Below the pieces are notes generated by a model. The model was not told the DNA's origin and searched no databases. It saw nothing but the letters and a program-made list of their open reading frames with translations. From the NCBI GenBank assembly GCA_902622805.1, contig CACNRG010000008.1:1-43122 (forward strand): 43,122 nt of DNA, read 5' to 3'. A program made the translations under genes and the position numbers. Every line of letters begins with the position of its first letter. Position 1 is the first letter of the stretch. This document shows, one piece after another, positions 25,822 to 38,802 of this stretch. The stretch comes from an uncultured Pelagibacteraceae bacterium (GTDB taxonomy: Bacteria; Pseudomonadota; Alphaproteobacteria; Pelagibacterales; Pelagibacteraceae).

Positions 25822-26307
25822 ATGGAAAGAAAGTTTAAGAATTTACCACTGCGAAGTGGTGTTGGCGTAATTGTTCTTAATAAAGCAGATAAAGTTTTTG
25901 TAGCAAAAAGAATTGATAATCCGAAAAATTTTTGGCAAATGCCACAAGGGGGTGTTGATGATGGTGAAGACTTTTTGGATGCTGCATATCGAGAATTAGA
26001 GGAAGAAACTAGTATAAAAAACGTAAAACTCATCAGTGAGCTCGATGGTTTTATAACATATAATCTTCCAGATCGATTACTTGGCATTATTTGGAAAGGG
26101 AAATATAAAGGCCAAAAACAAAAATGGTTTTTGATGAGACATTTAGGTGATGATACTGAAATCAATATTCAAACGAAAAAGCCAGAATTCTTAGATTGGA
26201 AATGGGTAGATTTAAAAGAAATAACTAAGCTTGTAGTAGATTTTAAACTTCATGTATATCAAGAAGTGCAGAAAAAAGTCGAAAAAATATTAATTAATAG
26301 ATCTTAA
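25822..26307 (+). CDS. rppH: RNA pyrophosphohydrolase RppH (Nudix)
   Basis: A 161-residue Nudix hydrolase that removes pyrophosphate from mRNA 5' ends and so starts decay; older alphaproteobacterial annotations call it (di)nucleoside polyphosphate hydrolase. The N-terminus LPLRSGVGVIVLN, FWQMPQGGVDDGE and the Nudix helix AAYRELEEETSI are present. The Gly near the box end (usual ETGI) is Ser here. The final 18 bp overlap convergent atpC, the longest tail-to-tail overlap in the window. Confidence 0.94.
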   Translation: MERKFKNLPLRSGVGVIVLNKADKVFVAKRIDNPKNFWQMPQGGVDDGEDFLDAAYRELEEETSIKNVKLISELDGFITYNLPDRLLGIIWKGKYKGQKQKWFLMRHLGDDTEINIQTKKPEFLDWKWVDLKEITKLVVDFKLHVYQEVQKKVEKILINRS

Positions 26308-26681
26308 TACATCAATTTTTTGATCTACCAGATATTTAGATTGATCATTCATATCAGTTTTACTAGCCTCTTCTTCTGCCTGTTTAAGTAGATCTTGTAG
26401 CTTTGATTTATTTATGTCAGCAAGATTGAAAATTGCACTTGTTAAAATAGATAAATTGTTATTTTTAAACTCAACAATCCCATCTTCAACGTAATAGCTT
26501 TCCTGTCCTGATTTTGATAAAATCTTTATTATTCCAGGTTTTAAAAAAGAAATAATAGAAATATGATCTTTTAATATTCCCATTTCTCCTTCAAAAGCAG
26601 GTACCACAACTTCTGAAACATCATCTTTTACTAAAAAAGATTTTTCAGGATTTACTATTTCAACTTTAAACTCTTCACTCA

Positions 26682-26682
<1 letters not shown>
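26290..26682 (-). CDS. atpC: ATP synthase F1 subunit epsilon
   Basis: A 130-residue epsilon subunit of the rotor stalk. The beta-sandwich domain holds VPAFEGEMGILKDHISIISFLKPGII and YYVEDGIVEFKNN; a short helical hairpin follows. It is last in the atpHAGDC operon and overlaps the atpD stop by 1 nt. Its 3' end overlaps rppH, leaving no room for a hairpin terminator outside coding sequence. Confidence 0.95.
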
Positions 26683-28975
<2,293 letters not shown>

Positions 28976-28981
28976 AAATTA

Positions 28982-30517
28982 TTAAGATTTAAAATTTCCT
29001 TTTAATTGAGTGATTACCTCAACAAGTAATTTTTCTTTATCTTCCTCAAGTTTTCCTGAACTTAAAATTGACTCTATAATTTCAGGCTTATCTGATTTAC
29101 ATTTTTCAATAATCTTGCTCTCAAATTCAGCAACGTCTTTTAAATCAATATCATCCAGATAACCTTTTACTCCACAAAATACTGAAATAACTTGTTCTGC
29201 AACAGTCATTGGTGAATATTGTTTTTGTTTTAAAAGTTCAGTTAGTTTAGAGCCTCTATTTAAAAGTTGCTGAGTAGATGCATCTAAATCAGATCCAAAT
29301 TGAGCAAAAGCTGCCATTTCTCTGTATTGTGCTAGCTCTAATTTCATTGAACCAGAAACTTTTTTCATCGCTTTTGTTTGAGCTGATGAACCAACCCTAG
29401 ACACTGATAAACCTACGTTAATTGCAGGTCTTATACCTTGGTTAAATAATTCTGTTTCAAGGAAAATTTGTCCATCTGTAATTGAAATAACGTTAGTTGG
29501 AATGAATGCAGATACGTCTCCACCTTGCGTTTCTATAATTGGAAGAGCAGTAAGCGATCCGCCACCATGTTCATCACTTAATTTTGCTGCTCTTTCAAGC
29601 AATCTACTATGTAGATAAAATACATCTCCAGGATAAGCCTCACGTCCCGGGGGTCTTCTTAATAACAATGACATTTGTCTGTAAGCAACTGCTTGTTTAG
29701 ACAGATCATCATAAATTATTAACGCGTGCATTCCATTATCTCTAAAATACTCACCCATAGTACAGCCTGTGTATGGTGCTAAAAATTGCAAAGGAGCAGA
29801 GTCAGATGCAGTAGCGGCAACGATCGTAGTATACTCCATAGCTCCAGCTTCCTCTAATGTTTTTTGAATTTGTCTTACTGTTGATCTTTTTTGTCCAACT
29901 GCAACATATATACAATAAAGCTTTTGTTTTTCATCGCCAGACTCATTTATTTTTTTTTGATTAATAATTGCATCTACTGCAACTGCTGTTTTACCAGTTT
30001 GTCTATCACCAATAATTAATTCTCTTTGTCCTCTTCCTATTGGAACTAGACTATCGATTGATTTAAGGCCAGTTTGCATTGGTTCACTTACTGATTGTCG
30101 TGGAATAATACCAGGTGCTTTAACTTCTACCCTACTTTTTTTGATACTTTTATCTAATGTCCCTTTCCCGTCAATAGGATTTCCTAAACCATCAACGACT
30201 CTTCCTAATAATTCTTTTCCAACTGGCGTATCAACAATATTACCAGTTCTTTTTACTACATCACCTTCTTTAACATTTCTGTCATCACCAAAAATTACAA
30301 CACCAACGTTTTCACTTTCTAAGTTAAGAGCCATACCTTTTGAACCATCTGCAAACTCTACCATTTCACCAGCCTGAACATTGTCCAAACCATAAATCCT
30401 AGCAATTCCATCTCCAACTGATAAAACTTGACCAACTTCTGTAACTTCTGCTTTATCACCAAAATTTTTAATTTGTTCTTTTAATATCTTAGTAACTTCT
30501 GAAGGATTTATTTCCAT
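28982..30517 (-). CDS. atpA: ATP synthase F1 subunit alpha
   Basis: A 511-residue non-catalytic nucleotide-binding subunit of the F1 hexamer. GDRQTGKTA is the P-loop near residue 170; [40 protein letters not shown] split over the arginine-finger region, and [10 protein letters not shown] are standard. Full length. Its ATG directly follows the atpH stop region and atpG starts 6 nt after it. Confidence 0.99.
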   Translation of the reverse strand: MEINPSEVTKILKEQIKNFGDKAEVTEVGQVLSVGDGIARIYGLDNVQAGEMVEFADGSKGMALNLESENVGVVIFGDDRNVKEGDVVKRTGNIVDTPVGKELLGRVVDGLGNPIDGKGTLDKSIKKSRVEVKAPGIIPRQSVSEPMQTGLKSIDSLVPIGRGQRELIIGDRQTGKTAVAVDAIINQKKINESGDEKQKLYCIYVAVGQKRSTVRQIQKTLEEAGAMEYTTIVAATASDSAPLQFLAPYTGCTMGEYFRDNGMHALIIYDDLSKQAVAYRQMSLLLRRPPGREAYPGDVFYLHSRLLERAAKLSDEHGGGSLTALPIIETQGGDVSAFIPTNVISITDGQIFLETELFNQGIRPAINVGLSVSRVGSSAQTKAMKKVSGSMKLELAQYREMAAFAQFGSDLDASTQQLLNRGSKLTELLKQKQYSPMTVAEQVISVFCGVKGYLDDIDLKDVAEFESKIIEKCKSDKPEIIESILSSGKLEEDKEKLLVEVITQLKGNFKS

Positions 30518-31075
30518 TTATGCCTCTATCATTCTATTTTCGATTTGTTGTAATTTATTTTTAATTGAGGTATCGACCATAGTACTTCCTACTTGTACTA
30601 CTAAGCCTCCTATTAAACTTTCGTCATGTTTGTAGTTTAATTTTATTTTTGAGCTAAAATTTTTTGTTAACTCCTCTGTAATTTTTGTAATTTCTTCATT
30701 AGATAATTCTTTTGCTGATTTTAATTCTGCCTTAAGTTCACCTCTTTTTCTTGAACAAATTTCAATAAAGCTTTTAAGTATACGCTCAATAAAAAAGAAA
30801 CGTCTTTTTTGAATTAAGAAACTTAAAAAATTTTTAAATAAAGACTCAAATTTATTATTTTCAGAGATTGTATTGATTACTTTTAGTAAATCTTCTTGGC
30901 TTGTAGTTGGATCTTTAATCAAATTAGAAAAATCTTCACTTTGATCAATTAAATTAAGAATAGATGAAGACTGATCTTCGATCTGACTTAAAAGATTGTT
31001 TTCCTCTGAAAGTTCAAAAAGCGCAAGAGAATACCTTTCAGCTGAAGTTATTGAAAATCCGGTGTCTTTACTCAA
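30518..31075 (-). CDS. atpH: ATP synthase F1 subunit delta
   Basis: A 185-residue delta (OSCP) subunit that connects F1 to the peripheral stalk. YSLALFELSEENN near the N-terminus, LIKDPTTSQED, and the C-terminal IGGLVVQVGSTMVDTSIKNKLQQI are family signatures. It starts with TTG (31073-31075), preceded at 6 nt by AGAGGA, a good ribosome site; the next Met is not near. It is the first gene of the F1 operon; F0 genes lie elsewhere as is normal in alphaproteobacteria. Confidence 0.95.
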   Translation of the reverse strand: MSKDTGFSITSAERYSLALFELSEENNLLSQIEDQSSSILNLIDQSEDFSNLIKDPTTSQEDLLKVINTISENNKFESLFKNFLSFLIQKRRFFFIERILKSFIEICSRKRGELKAELKSAKELSNEEITKITEELTKNFSSKIKLNYKHDESLIGGLVVQVGSTMVDTSIKNKLQQIENRMIEA

Positions 31076-31119
31076 CTTGGTTCCTCTATAATGTTGAAGA
31101 TTATTTAAAAATCACGCCC

Positions 31120-31148
31120 TAAATAGCATATGACCCTTATGTCTTCAA
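31120..31148 (-). promoter_or_regulatory. Sigma70-type promoter for atpHAGDC
   Basis: Minus strand TTGAAG (31143-31148), 17-nt spacer, TATTTA (31120-31125). Predicted +1 near 31113, giving a leader of about 38 nt before the TTG start of atpH. Confidence 0.6.
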
Positions 31149-31161
31149 GTAGCGGATTCGT

Positions 31162-31179
31162 AAAAAAGACCTCTTTTTT
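31162..31179 (-). terminator. AT-rich inverted repeat after priA, possible terminator
   Basis: AAAAAAGA (31162-31169) and TCTTTTTT (31172-31179) are perfect complements across a 2-base centre, so a real hairpin would open to a loop of about 4-6 nt; a mismatched outer CG pair extends it. It lies 4 bp past the priA stop and before the atp promoter. The stem is AT-only and therefore weak. Confidence 0.35.
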
Positions 31180-31183
31180 GCGG

Positions 31184-33139
31184 TTAATTGAAGTTAATTG
31201 GATCGACATCAACTGAAAGTTTTATTCCAGAAGAAAATTTATATTTTGGAATAATTTTTGCAAGAGAGCTTTGTAGTTTCATAGATTTTAAGCCTCTTAT
31301 CAAAAATCTTATTCTAAATTTTTTTTTTAATCTAAATAATGGGGCATTTACTGGACCTAGTATTTTTCCTTCTATTTTGTTTTCAATAAAATCTTTAAAA
31401 TTAATAGCCTCTTTTTCTAATTTTATTTCATTATCTCCCGTTAAGATTAAAGAAATAAACCTTTGAAATGGAGGTAGTTTATTTTTTTTTCTTATCTGCA
31501 GTTCTCTTTCTAAAAAAATATCTGGATTTTTACTTGTAATTTCTGAAATCATCTTAGTATTATTTTCATAGGTTTGAAAATATACGGTTGCTGGTTTTCC
31601 AGTTCTTCCTGCACGTCCTGAAAGTTGATGATAAAGCTGTAAATTTTTTTCTGCACCTCTTAGATCATGTCCTTGAGATGAAAGATCAATATCAACAACT
31701 ACAATACAATTTAAGCTTGGAAAATGAAAACCTTTTGAAATTAATTGGGTTCCAACTAAAATATGCGTTTCATTATTAATAATTTTATCTATTTTTTTTT
31801 TTGAGTCTTTTTTATTCATTGTGTCACTTGAAAAAATCTCTATTTTTTTTCCAGGAAATTTTCTTTTTACTTCTTCTGAAATTCTCTCAACACCAGGACC
31901 ACTAAAAATAAATTCACAATTACCTTCTTTTGTACAATTCCTTTTAAGACCAGATTTGTATCCACAATAATGACATAATAAATTATTTTTATTTTTATGA
32001 TAAACTAAATTGATACTACAATTTGGACAAGTAAAACTTGTAAAACATTTATTGCATAAAGCATTTGGAGAAAAACCTCTCCTATTTAAAAAAAACAAAA
32101 CTTGATCTTTTTTTTCCAAATGTAAATTTACTTTTTCAATAATTTTATTTGATAGCCATGATTGTTTTTCAAGTTTGGTATGATTTAAATTAATAATTTC
32201 ATAATTAGGTAATGCTGCATTTTGATACCTTTCATTTAATCTAGAAACTTCGTATTTACCTTTTTTAATATTTTCAAAAGTTTCTATAGAAGGAACAGCA
32301 GTAATCAAATTGATTGGAATATTTTCAAAAGATGCTCTGGAAATTGCCATATCGCGAGCATTGTAAGTTATGCCTTCATCTTGTTTAAATGATTGATCAT
32401 GTTCCTCATCAACAATTATCATTCCTAATTTTTTAAACGGTAAAAATAGTGAAGATCTTGCACCAATAATTATTTTTATTTTACCATTAGAAACTCCACT
32501 CCAAATTAATTCTTTCTTTTTTTTTGAAATACCTGAATGCCAAACTGCAGGATTAAAACCAAAATATTCTAAAAATTTTTGTTCAAACTGACTAGTTAGA
32601 CCTATTTCTGGCAATAAAATTAATCCTTGAAAACCCCTCTCTATCAGTGGTTTTAACGCTTCAAAATAAACTAAAGTTTTTCCTGATCCAGTTGTGCCTT
32701 GTAAAACATGAACTCTAAATCTTTTATTTGAAACATTCATTTTTTTTAGAGATTTATTTTGATCACTAGACAGCTTGATTAAGTTTTGTTTAATTTTGCT
32801 ATCAAATATTTGATAAAGTTGATTTTCTTTGTTCTCTACCGCATCACTACTTAAGAGCACTAACTTTAATGCCATACCCTTTGGGATAAGATTATATTCT
32901 GCAAACCAATTTAAAAAATTAATTGTATTTTTTTTTAATGGGGTAACGTCTAATTTCTTGAGTACCTTTTTAGTCTTAAAATTTTTATTATTATTTTTTT
33001 CAAATTCATCCCAAACAACACCGGTAATTTTTGATTTTCCAAAAGGTACCATTACATAATCACCAAGTTTAAGAGTTAAATTACTTTCATAAGTAAATGG
33101 ATGATTAAAAATATTTGGTACGAGAATCGGATATTTCAT
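31184..33139 (-). CDS. priA: Primosomal replication helicase PriA
   Basis: A 651-residue superfamily 2 helicase that restarts stalled forks by reloading the replisome; about 80 residues shorter than E. coli PriA. Order: N-terminal DNA-binding region (DYVMVPFGKSKITGVVWD), Walker A GTTGSGKT, LLPEIGLT, DEEHD box, RASFE, a Cys-rich zinc region and C-terminal motifs VGTQLISKGFHFP and QLSGRAGRTGKPA. The zinc region has CNKC, CPNC and CHYC pairs, but the fourth pair is C-x5-C (CTKEGNC) rather than C-x2-C. It stands 22 nt downstream of lpdA and upstream of the atp operon, a frequent alphaproteobacterial neighbourhood. Confidence 0.96.
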   Translation of the reverse strand: MKYPILVPNIFNHPFTYESNLTLKLGDYVMVPFGKSKITGVVWDEFEKNNNKNFKTKKVLKKLDVTPLKKNTINFLNWFAEYNLIPKGMALKLVLLSSDAVENKENQLYQIFDSKIKQNLIKLSSDQNKSLKKMNVSNKRFRVHVLQGTTGSGKTLVYFEALKPLIERGFQGLILLPEIGLTSQFEQKFLEYFGFNPAVWHSGISKKKKELIWSGVSNGKIKIIIGARSSLFLPFKKLGMIIVDEEHDQSFKQDEGITYNARDMAISRASFENIPINLITAVPSIETFENIKKGKYEVSRLNERYQNAALPNYEIINLNHTKLEKQSWLSNKIIEKVNLHLEKKDQVLFFLNRRGFSPNALCNKCFTSFTCPNCSINLVYHKNKNNLLCHYCGYKSGLKRNCTKEGNCEFIFSGPGVERISEEVKRKFPGKKIEIFSSDTMNKKDSKKKIDKIINNETHILVGTQLISKGFHFPSLNCIVVVDIDLSSQGHDLRGAEKNLQLYHQLSGRAGRTGKPATVYFQTYENNTKMISEITSKNPDIFLERELQIRKKNKLPPFQRFISLILTGDNEIKLEKEAINFKDFIENKIEGKILGPVNAPLFRLKKKFRIRFLIRGLKSMKLQSSLAKIIPKYKFSSGIKLSVDVDPINFN

Positions 33140-33161
33140 ATTTTTATAATATGAAAAAAAA

Positions 33162-34562
33162 TTAAGAGTGTATTGCTCTTTTATCTACTGATAAAGCAGC
33201 TTCTTTAACTGCTTCAGAAAATGTTGGATGGGCATGACAAGTTCGGGCAATATCTTCTGCACTTGCACCAAATTCCATTGCAACACCAATCTCTGCAATT
33301 AATTCTCCTGCATGAGGTCCAATTATATGTGCACCTAATACTTTATCTGTTTGCTCATCAGCCAAAATTTTAACAAAACCTTCTGCATCATCTATGGCCT
33401 TGGCTCTTGAATTAGCCATAAACGAAAATTTCCCTACTTTATATTTTTTATTTAATTCTTTTAATTGTTCCTCAGTTTTACCGATTGATGCTACTTCTGG
33501 TGTTGTATAAACTACTCCAGGGATTGTATCATAATTTACATGCCCAGATTGACCAACTATGTTTTCTGCAACTGCTATACCTTCATCCTCTGCCTTATGT
33601 GCGAGCATTGGACCAACAATTACATCACCTATCGCATAAATATTTTCAACATTTGTCTTAAAACTTTTATCAGTTTTAATTCTATTTCTTTCATCAAGAT
33701 CTACTCCTACAGACTCTAAATTTAAACCGTCTGTATTGGGTTTTCTGCCAACAGAGATTAAAACAACATCACACTCAAAATTATTTTTATTACCATCTTT
33801 ATCTACTGTTAAAACTACTGCACCTGATGCATTTTTTTTAATTGTTTCAACTTTATTTTGCATATTAAATTTCATACCCTGTTTTTTTAAAATTTTCATA
33901 AACTCTGAAGAAATTTCTTTATCCATTCCAGGTGTAATATGATCTAAAAATTCAACAACTTGAACCTCTGCTCCGAGTCTTGACCACACAGATCCCATCT
34001 CCAATCCTATATAACCTCCTCCTACTACAACCATTTTCTTAGGTACCTTTTCTAACTTTAAAGCACCTGTTGATGAGACAATTGTTTTCTCATCTATTTC
34101 TATTCCTGGTAATGAAACTGGAACTGATCCTGTTGCAATAACTGTTTTTTCTGTTTGGATGATAGTTTCTCTATTTTTATCATCCTTTATTAAAATTTCA
34201 TTTTTAGATTTGAAACTTCCATGCCCTTTAAAATATGAAACTTTATTTTTTTTCAATAAGAATTCCACTCCCTTAGTCAAAACTGTCACAGCTTTATCTT
34301 TACTTTTCATCATCTTGTTTAGATTCAGTTTTACCTCACCTACCTCTATGCCTTTATCAGAAAGGCTTTTAACATTGTAAAATTCCTCAGATAAATTAAG
34401 TAAACTTTTAGACGGTATGCAACCAATATTAAGACAAGTGCCTCCTAATGAGCCTCTAGACTCAATACATGCAGTTTTTAAACCCAATTGAGATAGTCTG
34501 ATAGCACAAACATATCCCCCAGGACCACCACCAATTACAACCACTTGAAATTTATCTGACAT
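33162..34562 (-). CDS. lpdA: Dihydrolipoamide dehydrogenase (E3)
   Basis: A 466-residue flavoprotein disulfide reductase that reoxidises lipoyl groups. FAD site [13 protein letters not shown], redox-active disulfide [19 protein letters not shown] site [20 protein letters not shown] and the C-terminal HAHPTFSEA with the catalytic His-Glu pair are present. It directly follows sucB (adjacent stop and start), so it most likely serves the 2-oxoglutarate dehydrogenase complex and could also serve pyruvate dehydrogenase or glycine cleavage. Confidence 0.97.
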   Translation of the reverse strand: MSDKFQVVVIGGGPGGYVCAIRLSQLGLKTACIESRGSLGGTCLNIGCIPSKSLLNLSEEFYNVKSLSDKGIEVGEVKLNLNKMMKSKDKAVTVLTKGVEFLLKKNKVSYFKGHGSFKSKNEILIKDDKNRETIIQTEKTVIATGSVPVSLPGIEIDEKTIVSSTGALKLEKVPKKMVVVGGGYIGLEMGSVWSRLGAEVQVVEFLDHITPGMDKEISSEFMKILKKQGMKFNMQNKVETIKKNASGAVVLTVDKDGNKNNFECDVVLISVGRKPNTDGLNLESVGVDLDERNRIKTDKSFKTNVENIYAIGDVIVGPMLAHKAEDEGIAVAENIVGQSGHVNYDTIPGVVYTTPEVASIGKTEEQLKELNKKYKVGKFSFMANSRAKAIDDAEGFVKILADEQTDKVLGAHIIGPHAGELIAEIGVAMEFGASAEDIARTCHAHPTFSEAVKEAALSVDKRAIHS

Positions 34563-35855
34563 CTAAATATCCAAAAATAATCTTCTTGGATCTTCTAAAT
34601 TTTCTTTAACCATCTTTAAAAAAGAGACTGACTCTTTTCCATCTATAATTCTGTGATCATAAGATAATGCTAAATACATAATTGGTCTGATCTTAATTTC
34701 TCCATCCACTACAACTGGTCTTTCAACTATATTATGCATTCCAAGAACACCAGATTGAGGTAAATTTAAAATTGGTGTTGATAACATTGATCCATAAACA
34801 CCTCCATTACTTATTGTGAAGGTTCCTCCCTGAAGATCTTCAATTGTTAATTTACCATCTTTTGCTTTTTCAGAGATTATCTTGATATTTTTTTCAATTT
34901 CTGCAAAAGACATTTCATCGGCATTTTTTAATACAGGCACAACTAAACCTTTTTCAGTGCCAACAGCAAAACTGATATTATAATAATTTTTATAAATTAT
35001 ATCCTCACCATCTATTTCTGCATTAACTGTTGGAAAAGACTTGAGTGCTACTATGCATGCTTTCACAAAAAAAGACATAAACCCTAACTTTATGCCATAT
35101 CTACTTTGAAAATCTTCTTGATTTTCTGCGCGCATTTCCATGACACTAGACATATCGACCTCATTAAAAGTTGTTAATAAGGCTGCATTTTCTTGAGCTT
35201 GCTTTAGTCTTTTAGCGATCGTTTGTCTTAACCTAGTCATTCTAATTTTTTCTTCTGGCCCGTACTTAGCTTTTCTTTCAGATGGCTGCGGTTGCGCTCC
35301 CATAAGACTCATTAGATCACCTTTTAAAATTCTTCCATCTTTACCTGTGCCTTTTATAGATTGAATATCAAGTTTTTTTTCAGCAACTATTTTTCTAACA
35401 GCTGGTGATAGAGTTTGATTTTCTTTTTTGGCTTCAAAGTTAAATTCTTGGTTAATCTCATTTTTTAAAATTAATGGTTCCTCATCAGGAATTTTTTCTT
35501 CTTGTTTTTCCTCAAATACTTTTAGTTCTTTTTTTGGAACTTCTAAATTAACAACATTATTATCTGTTACCAATGGTTTGATTTTTTCTATTTTTTCTTT
35601 TTTAATTGTACTTGATCCATTTTCTATCACAGAACCAAGTGATGCCCCTACCTCTACCACAGTTCCATCTTTTGAAATTATTTCTGATAAAACACCACTA
35701 ATTGGTGATGGTACTTCTAAATTTACTTTATCAGTTTCTAATTCAACAATAGGTTCATCTGCCTCGACTTTTTCACCTTCATTTTTTAACCATTTAGAAA
35801 CAGTTGCTTCTGTTATACTTTCACCAAGGACTGGTACTACAATTTTTTCACTCAT
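34563..35855 (-). CDS. sucB: 2-oxoglutarate dehydrogenase E2, dihydrolipoyl succinyltransferase
   Basis: A 430-residue E2 protein. One lipoyl domain with the modified Lys43 in ETDKVNLEV; a Glu/Lys-rich linker (about 80-135); a peripheral subunit-binding domain ([19 protein letters not shown], about 148-185); and the catalytic domain ending with [11 protein letters not shown], which holds the His-Asp of the acyltransferase. It forms the 24-mer core of the complex by family analogy. It lies between sucA (3-nt gap) and lpdA. Confidence 0.97.
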   Translation of the reverse strand: MSEKIVVPVLGESITEATVSKWLKNEGEKVEADEPIVELETDKVNLEVPSPISGVLSEIISKDGTVVEVGASLGSVIENGSSTIKKEKIEKIKPLVTDNNVVNLEVPKKELKVFEEKQEEKIPDEEPLILKNEINQEFNFEAKKENQTLSPAVRKIVAEKKLDIQSIKGTGKDGRILKGDLMSLMGAQPQPSERKAKYGPEEKIRMTRLRQTIAKRLKQAQENAALLTTFNEVDMSSVMEMRAENQEDFQSRYGIKLGFMSFFVKACIVALKSFPTVNAEIDGEDIIYKNYYNISFAVGTEKGLVVPVLKNADEMSFAEIEKNIKIISEKAKDGKLTIEDLQGGTFTISNGGVYGSMLSTPILNLPQSGVLGMHNIVERPVVVDGEIKIRPIMYLALSYDHRIIDGKESVSFLKMVKENLEDPRRLFLDI

Positions 35856-35858
35856 CTT

Positions 35859-38768
35859 TTATTCAAATACTTTTTTAATAATTTCCTTTTGTTGAGAAAT
35901 ATGTCTTTTTGCATAACCCGTTGCTGGTGATGCATCTGGACTTCTTCCTATATAAGAAATTTGATTATTATTAGCCTTAATATTATCCAATGTCCATTGG
36001 ATATAATCTCTTACAGAAAACCAAGCACCCATATTTTTAGGCTCTTCTTGACACCAAAAAAATTTAGCATTCTTTGCATATGGTTTAAGCTCTTTAACTA
36101 GAGTTTTTGCAGGGAATGGATATAATTGCTCAATTCTAAACAATATTACATCATTTTTTTTTAATTTTTCTCTAGCACCTAATAAATCAAAATAAACCTT
36201 ACCTGAACACAAAATTACTTTTCTTATCTCAGAACTTTTTTTTAATTTTATAAATCCTTTCGTTTTTGGGTCTATAGCGTGATCCCAAAGTACTCTATGA
36301 AAAGAATTTAATTTATTAAAATCTTCTAAATTTGAAACACAATATTTATTTCTCAACAACGATTTTGGTGTCATAATGATTAATGGTTTTCTAAAATCTC
36401 TATGCATTTGTCTTCTGAGAGCATGAAAATAATTAGCAGGTGTTGTACAATTCATGATTTGCATATTATCATTAGAACATAATTGTAAAAATCTTTCTAA
36501 TCTAGCTGAGGAATGTTCTGGTCCTTGGCCTTCATATCCATGGGGTAATAACATTACCAATCCAGATGCTCTTCTCCATTTTCTCTCTCCTGATGCAATA
36601 AACTGATCAATTACTACTTGCGCACCATTCGCAAAATCTCCAAACTGTGCTTCCCAAAGAGTAAGAGTGTTTGGTTCAACCAAACTATAACCATATTCAA
36701 ATCCTAAAACAGCTAATTCAGATAAAAAACTGTCAACTATTTCAAATTGTTTTTGATTTTTTGAAATATTATTTAAAGGAACATATCGACTGTTATCTTT
36801 CTGATTTCTTAGTACAGAATGTCTTTGACTAAAAGTTCCTCTTCCAGAGTCTTGGCCAACTAATCTAACAGGATATCCTTCTTCTAATAATGAACCAAAT
36901 GCTAATGCTTCAGCTGTTGACCAGTCTATATTAGATCCATTTCTAACTGCTTCTTTTCTACTATTAAGTATTTTAACAATTGTTTTATGCAAATTTAGTT
37001 CATCAGATGATGAATTTATTTTATTTGAAATTTCTAATAATTTTTTGGTATCTGCTCCTGTTACACCTCTTTTGTCTTTTCCTCTCTCTGGTTTATAGGC
37101 CGACCACGTACCCTCAAACCATGCAATTTTAGGCTTATAATCTTTTGCATTTTTAAATTGATCATTAAGTAAATTTTTAAAAGTCTCAATCGAACTACTC
37201 AATTTTTCCTGTGAAATAACATTTTGATCTACAAGTTTTTTTCCATAAACCTCTGTCGTGGAAGGGTGAGACCTAATTTTTTTATACATCAAAGGTTGAG
37301 TAAAAGATGGTTCATCTCCCTCGTTATGACCAAATCTTCTGTAACAAATTAAATCTACAACCACGTCTCTATTAAATTTAAGCCTAAAATCTGTTGCAAT
37401 TCTAGCTGCAAAAACAACTGCTTCTGGATCATCGCCGTTTGCATGAATTATTGGAGCATCAACCATTTTTGCTATATCTGAGGGATATGGGGAGGATCGG
37501 GCAAATCTTGGGCTTGTTGTAAAACCTATTTGATTATTAACAATTATATGTATCGTACCACCAGTATTATGACCTGGCAGACCTGACATTGCAAAACATT
37601 CGGCTACAACGCCTTGGCCTGCAAATGCTGCATCACCATGTATTAATATTGGTATAACCTTTTTTCTCTCTTTATCTTTATGAAAATATTGTTTTGCTCT
37701 AGTTTGACCTAGCACAACTGGATTAACTGCCTCTAAGTGGGATGGGTTATCAGTCAAACTAACGTGAACAGAATTTCCATCAAACTCTCTATTTGATGAT
37801 GCACCTAAATGATACTTAACGTCTCCCGCTTCTTCATCTGATGAAGTCCCAAATTCTCCTGCAAATTCATTAAATATTCTTTTATAAGATTTCTGCAAAA
37901 CATTAGCTAAAACATTCAATCTTCCTCTATGAGACATGCCAATCTTTACTTCTTTTACATGTGACTGGCCACTAATCTTAATTATTTGTTCCAAAGCTGG
38001 TATTAAGCTTTCCCCACCATCTAATCCGAATCTTTTAGTTCCAACATATTTTTTGTGAAGAAATTTCTCAAAACCTTCAGCTTGAATTAGTTTATTTAAG
38101 ATAGCTTCTTTACCATTCTTGGTAAAATTTAAATTATCTTTGGACAGCTCAATTCTATCTCTAAACCATTTTCTTTCAGTAGGATTTGATATATGCATAT
38201 ATTCATAACCAATAGTCCCACAATATGTTTTTTTTAAAAATCCTAATATTTCAGTGATATTTGAATATCTTTTATTAGTAACTCCTCCTAAATAAATTTT
38301 TCTCTTATAATCCTCCCTCTTAAACCCGAAAGATTCAGGGTGCAGTTCATCTAAATAGTCTGATTTTAGTAATCCCAATGGATCTAATTTTGCAATAAGA
38401 TGGCCTCTTTGTCTATATGATCTAATCATTGATACAGCTTTTATAGAATTTTCATTAGACTTGGATAAGCTTATATTTTTTTGATAATTATTTGTATCTG
38501 TTTCATTATCTTTTTGATCTATCTTATCAATCCTATTTTGAAGTTCATCGATATTTACATCATTTCTTTTAGGTCCCCATGAGGGTCCGTTAATTTCTTT
38601 TGCAATAATTTTTAATTCATCACCAATTCTCTCAAAGTAATCTCTCCAGCTATCTGGTAAATCGGGATCATTTTTTATAAACTTAAGATACATTCTTTCA
38701 ATAAATGCACTATTAGATTTATTTAAAAAGGAATTTTTTTCGTACTCAAGATTTTTTGATGCTGACAT
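35859..38768 (-). CDS. sucA: 2-oxoglutarate dehydrogenase E1
   Basis: A 969-residue thiamine-diphosphate enzyme that decarboxylates 2-oxoglutarate. The N-terminal E2-binding segment reads FIERMYLKFIKNDPDLPDSW; MSHRGRLNVLANVL, HGDAAFAGQGVVAECF (ThDP/magnesium), GFTTSPRFARSS and the C-terminal LPHGYEGQGPEHSSARLERF are typical E1o blocks. Slightly longer than the E. coli 933. It follows sucD by 34 nt and leads into sucB. Confidence 0.98.
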   Translation of the reverse strand: MSASKNLEYEKNSFLNKSNSAFIERMYLKFIKNDPDLPDSWRDYFERIGDELKIIAKEINGPSWGPKRNDVNIDELQNRIDKIDQKDNETDTNNYQKNISLSKSNENSIKAVSMIRSYRQRGHLIAKLDPLGLLKSDYLDELHPESFGFKREDYKRKIYLGGVTNKRYSNITEILGFLKKTYCGTIGYEYMHISNPTERKWFRDRIELSKDNLNFTKNGKEAILNKLIQAEGFEKFLHKKYVGTKRFGLDGGESLIPALEQIIKISGQSHVKEVKIGMSHRGRLNVLANVLQKSYKRIFNEFAGEFGTSSDEEAGDVKYHLGASSNREFDGNSVHVSLTDNPSHLEAVNPVVLGQTRAKQYFHKDKERKKVIPILIHGDAAFAGQGVVAECFAMSGLPGHNTGGTIHIIVNNQIGFTTSPRFARSSPYPSDIAKMVDAPIIHANGDDPEAVVFAARIATDFRLKFNRDVVVDLICYRRFGHNEGDEPSFTQPLMYKKIRSHPSTTEVYGKKLVDQNVISQEKLSSSIETFKNLLNDQFKNAKDYKPKIAWFEGTWSAYKPERGKDKRGVTGADTKKLLEISNKINSSSDELNLHKTIVKILNSRKEAVRNGSNIDWSTAEALAFGSLLEEGYPVRLVGQDSGRGTFSQRHSVLRNQKDNSRYVPLNNISKNQKQFEIVDSFLSELAVLGFEYGYSLVEPNTLTLWEAQFGDFANGAQVVIDQFIASGERKWRRASGLVMLLPHGYEGQGPEHSSARLERFLQLCSNDNMQIMNCTTPANYFHALRRQMHRDFRKPLIIMTPKSLLRNKYCVSNLEDFNKLNSFHRVLWDHAIDPKTKGFIKLKKSSEIRKVILCSGKVYFDLLGAREKLKKNDVILFRIEQLYPFPAKTLVKELKPYAKNAKFFWCQEEPKNMGAWFSVRDYIQWTLDNIKANNNQISYIGRSPDASPATGYAKRHISQQKEIIKKVFE

Positions 38769-38802
38769 CTATCTAGTTAATATAGTCCTCTAATAAAATT
38801 TT

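Noticed and set aside
25809-26165. 118-codon open frame opposite rppH
   Set aside because: Antisense of the Nudix coding sequence; no independent evidence.
31100-31183. Small RNA or tRNA in the priA-atpH gap
   Set aside because: No cloverleaf or stable fold was seen; the gap is explained by a promoter and an AT-rich inverted repeat.
35428-35895. 155-codon open frame on the plus strand opposite sucB
   Set aside because: It is the reverse complement of sucB codons, Ser/Thr/Phe-rich with no domain, and the sense frame is an unmistakable E2.
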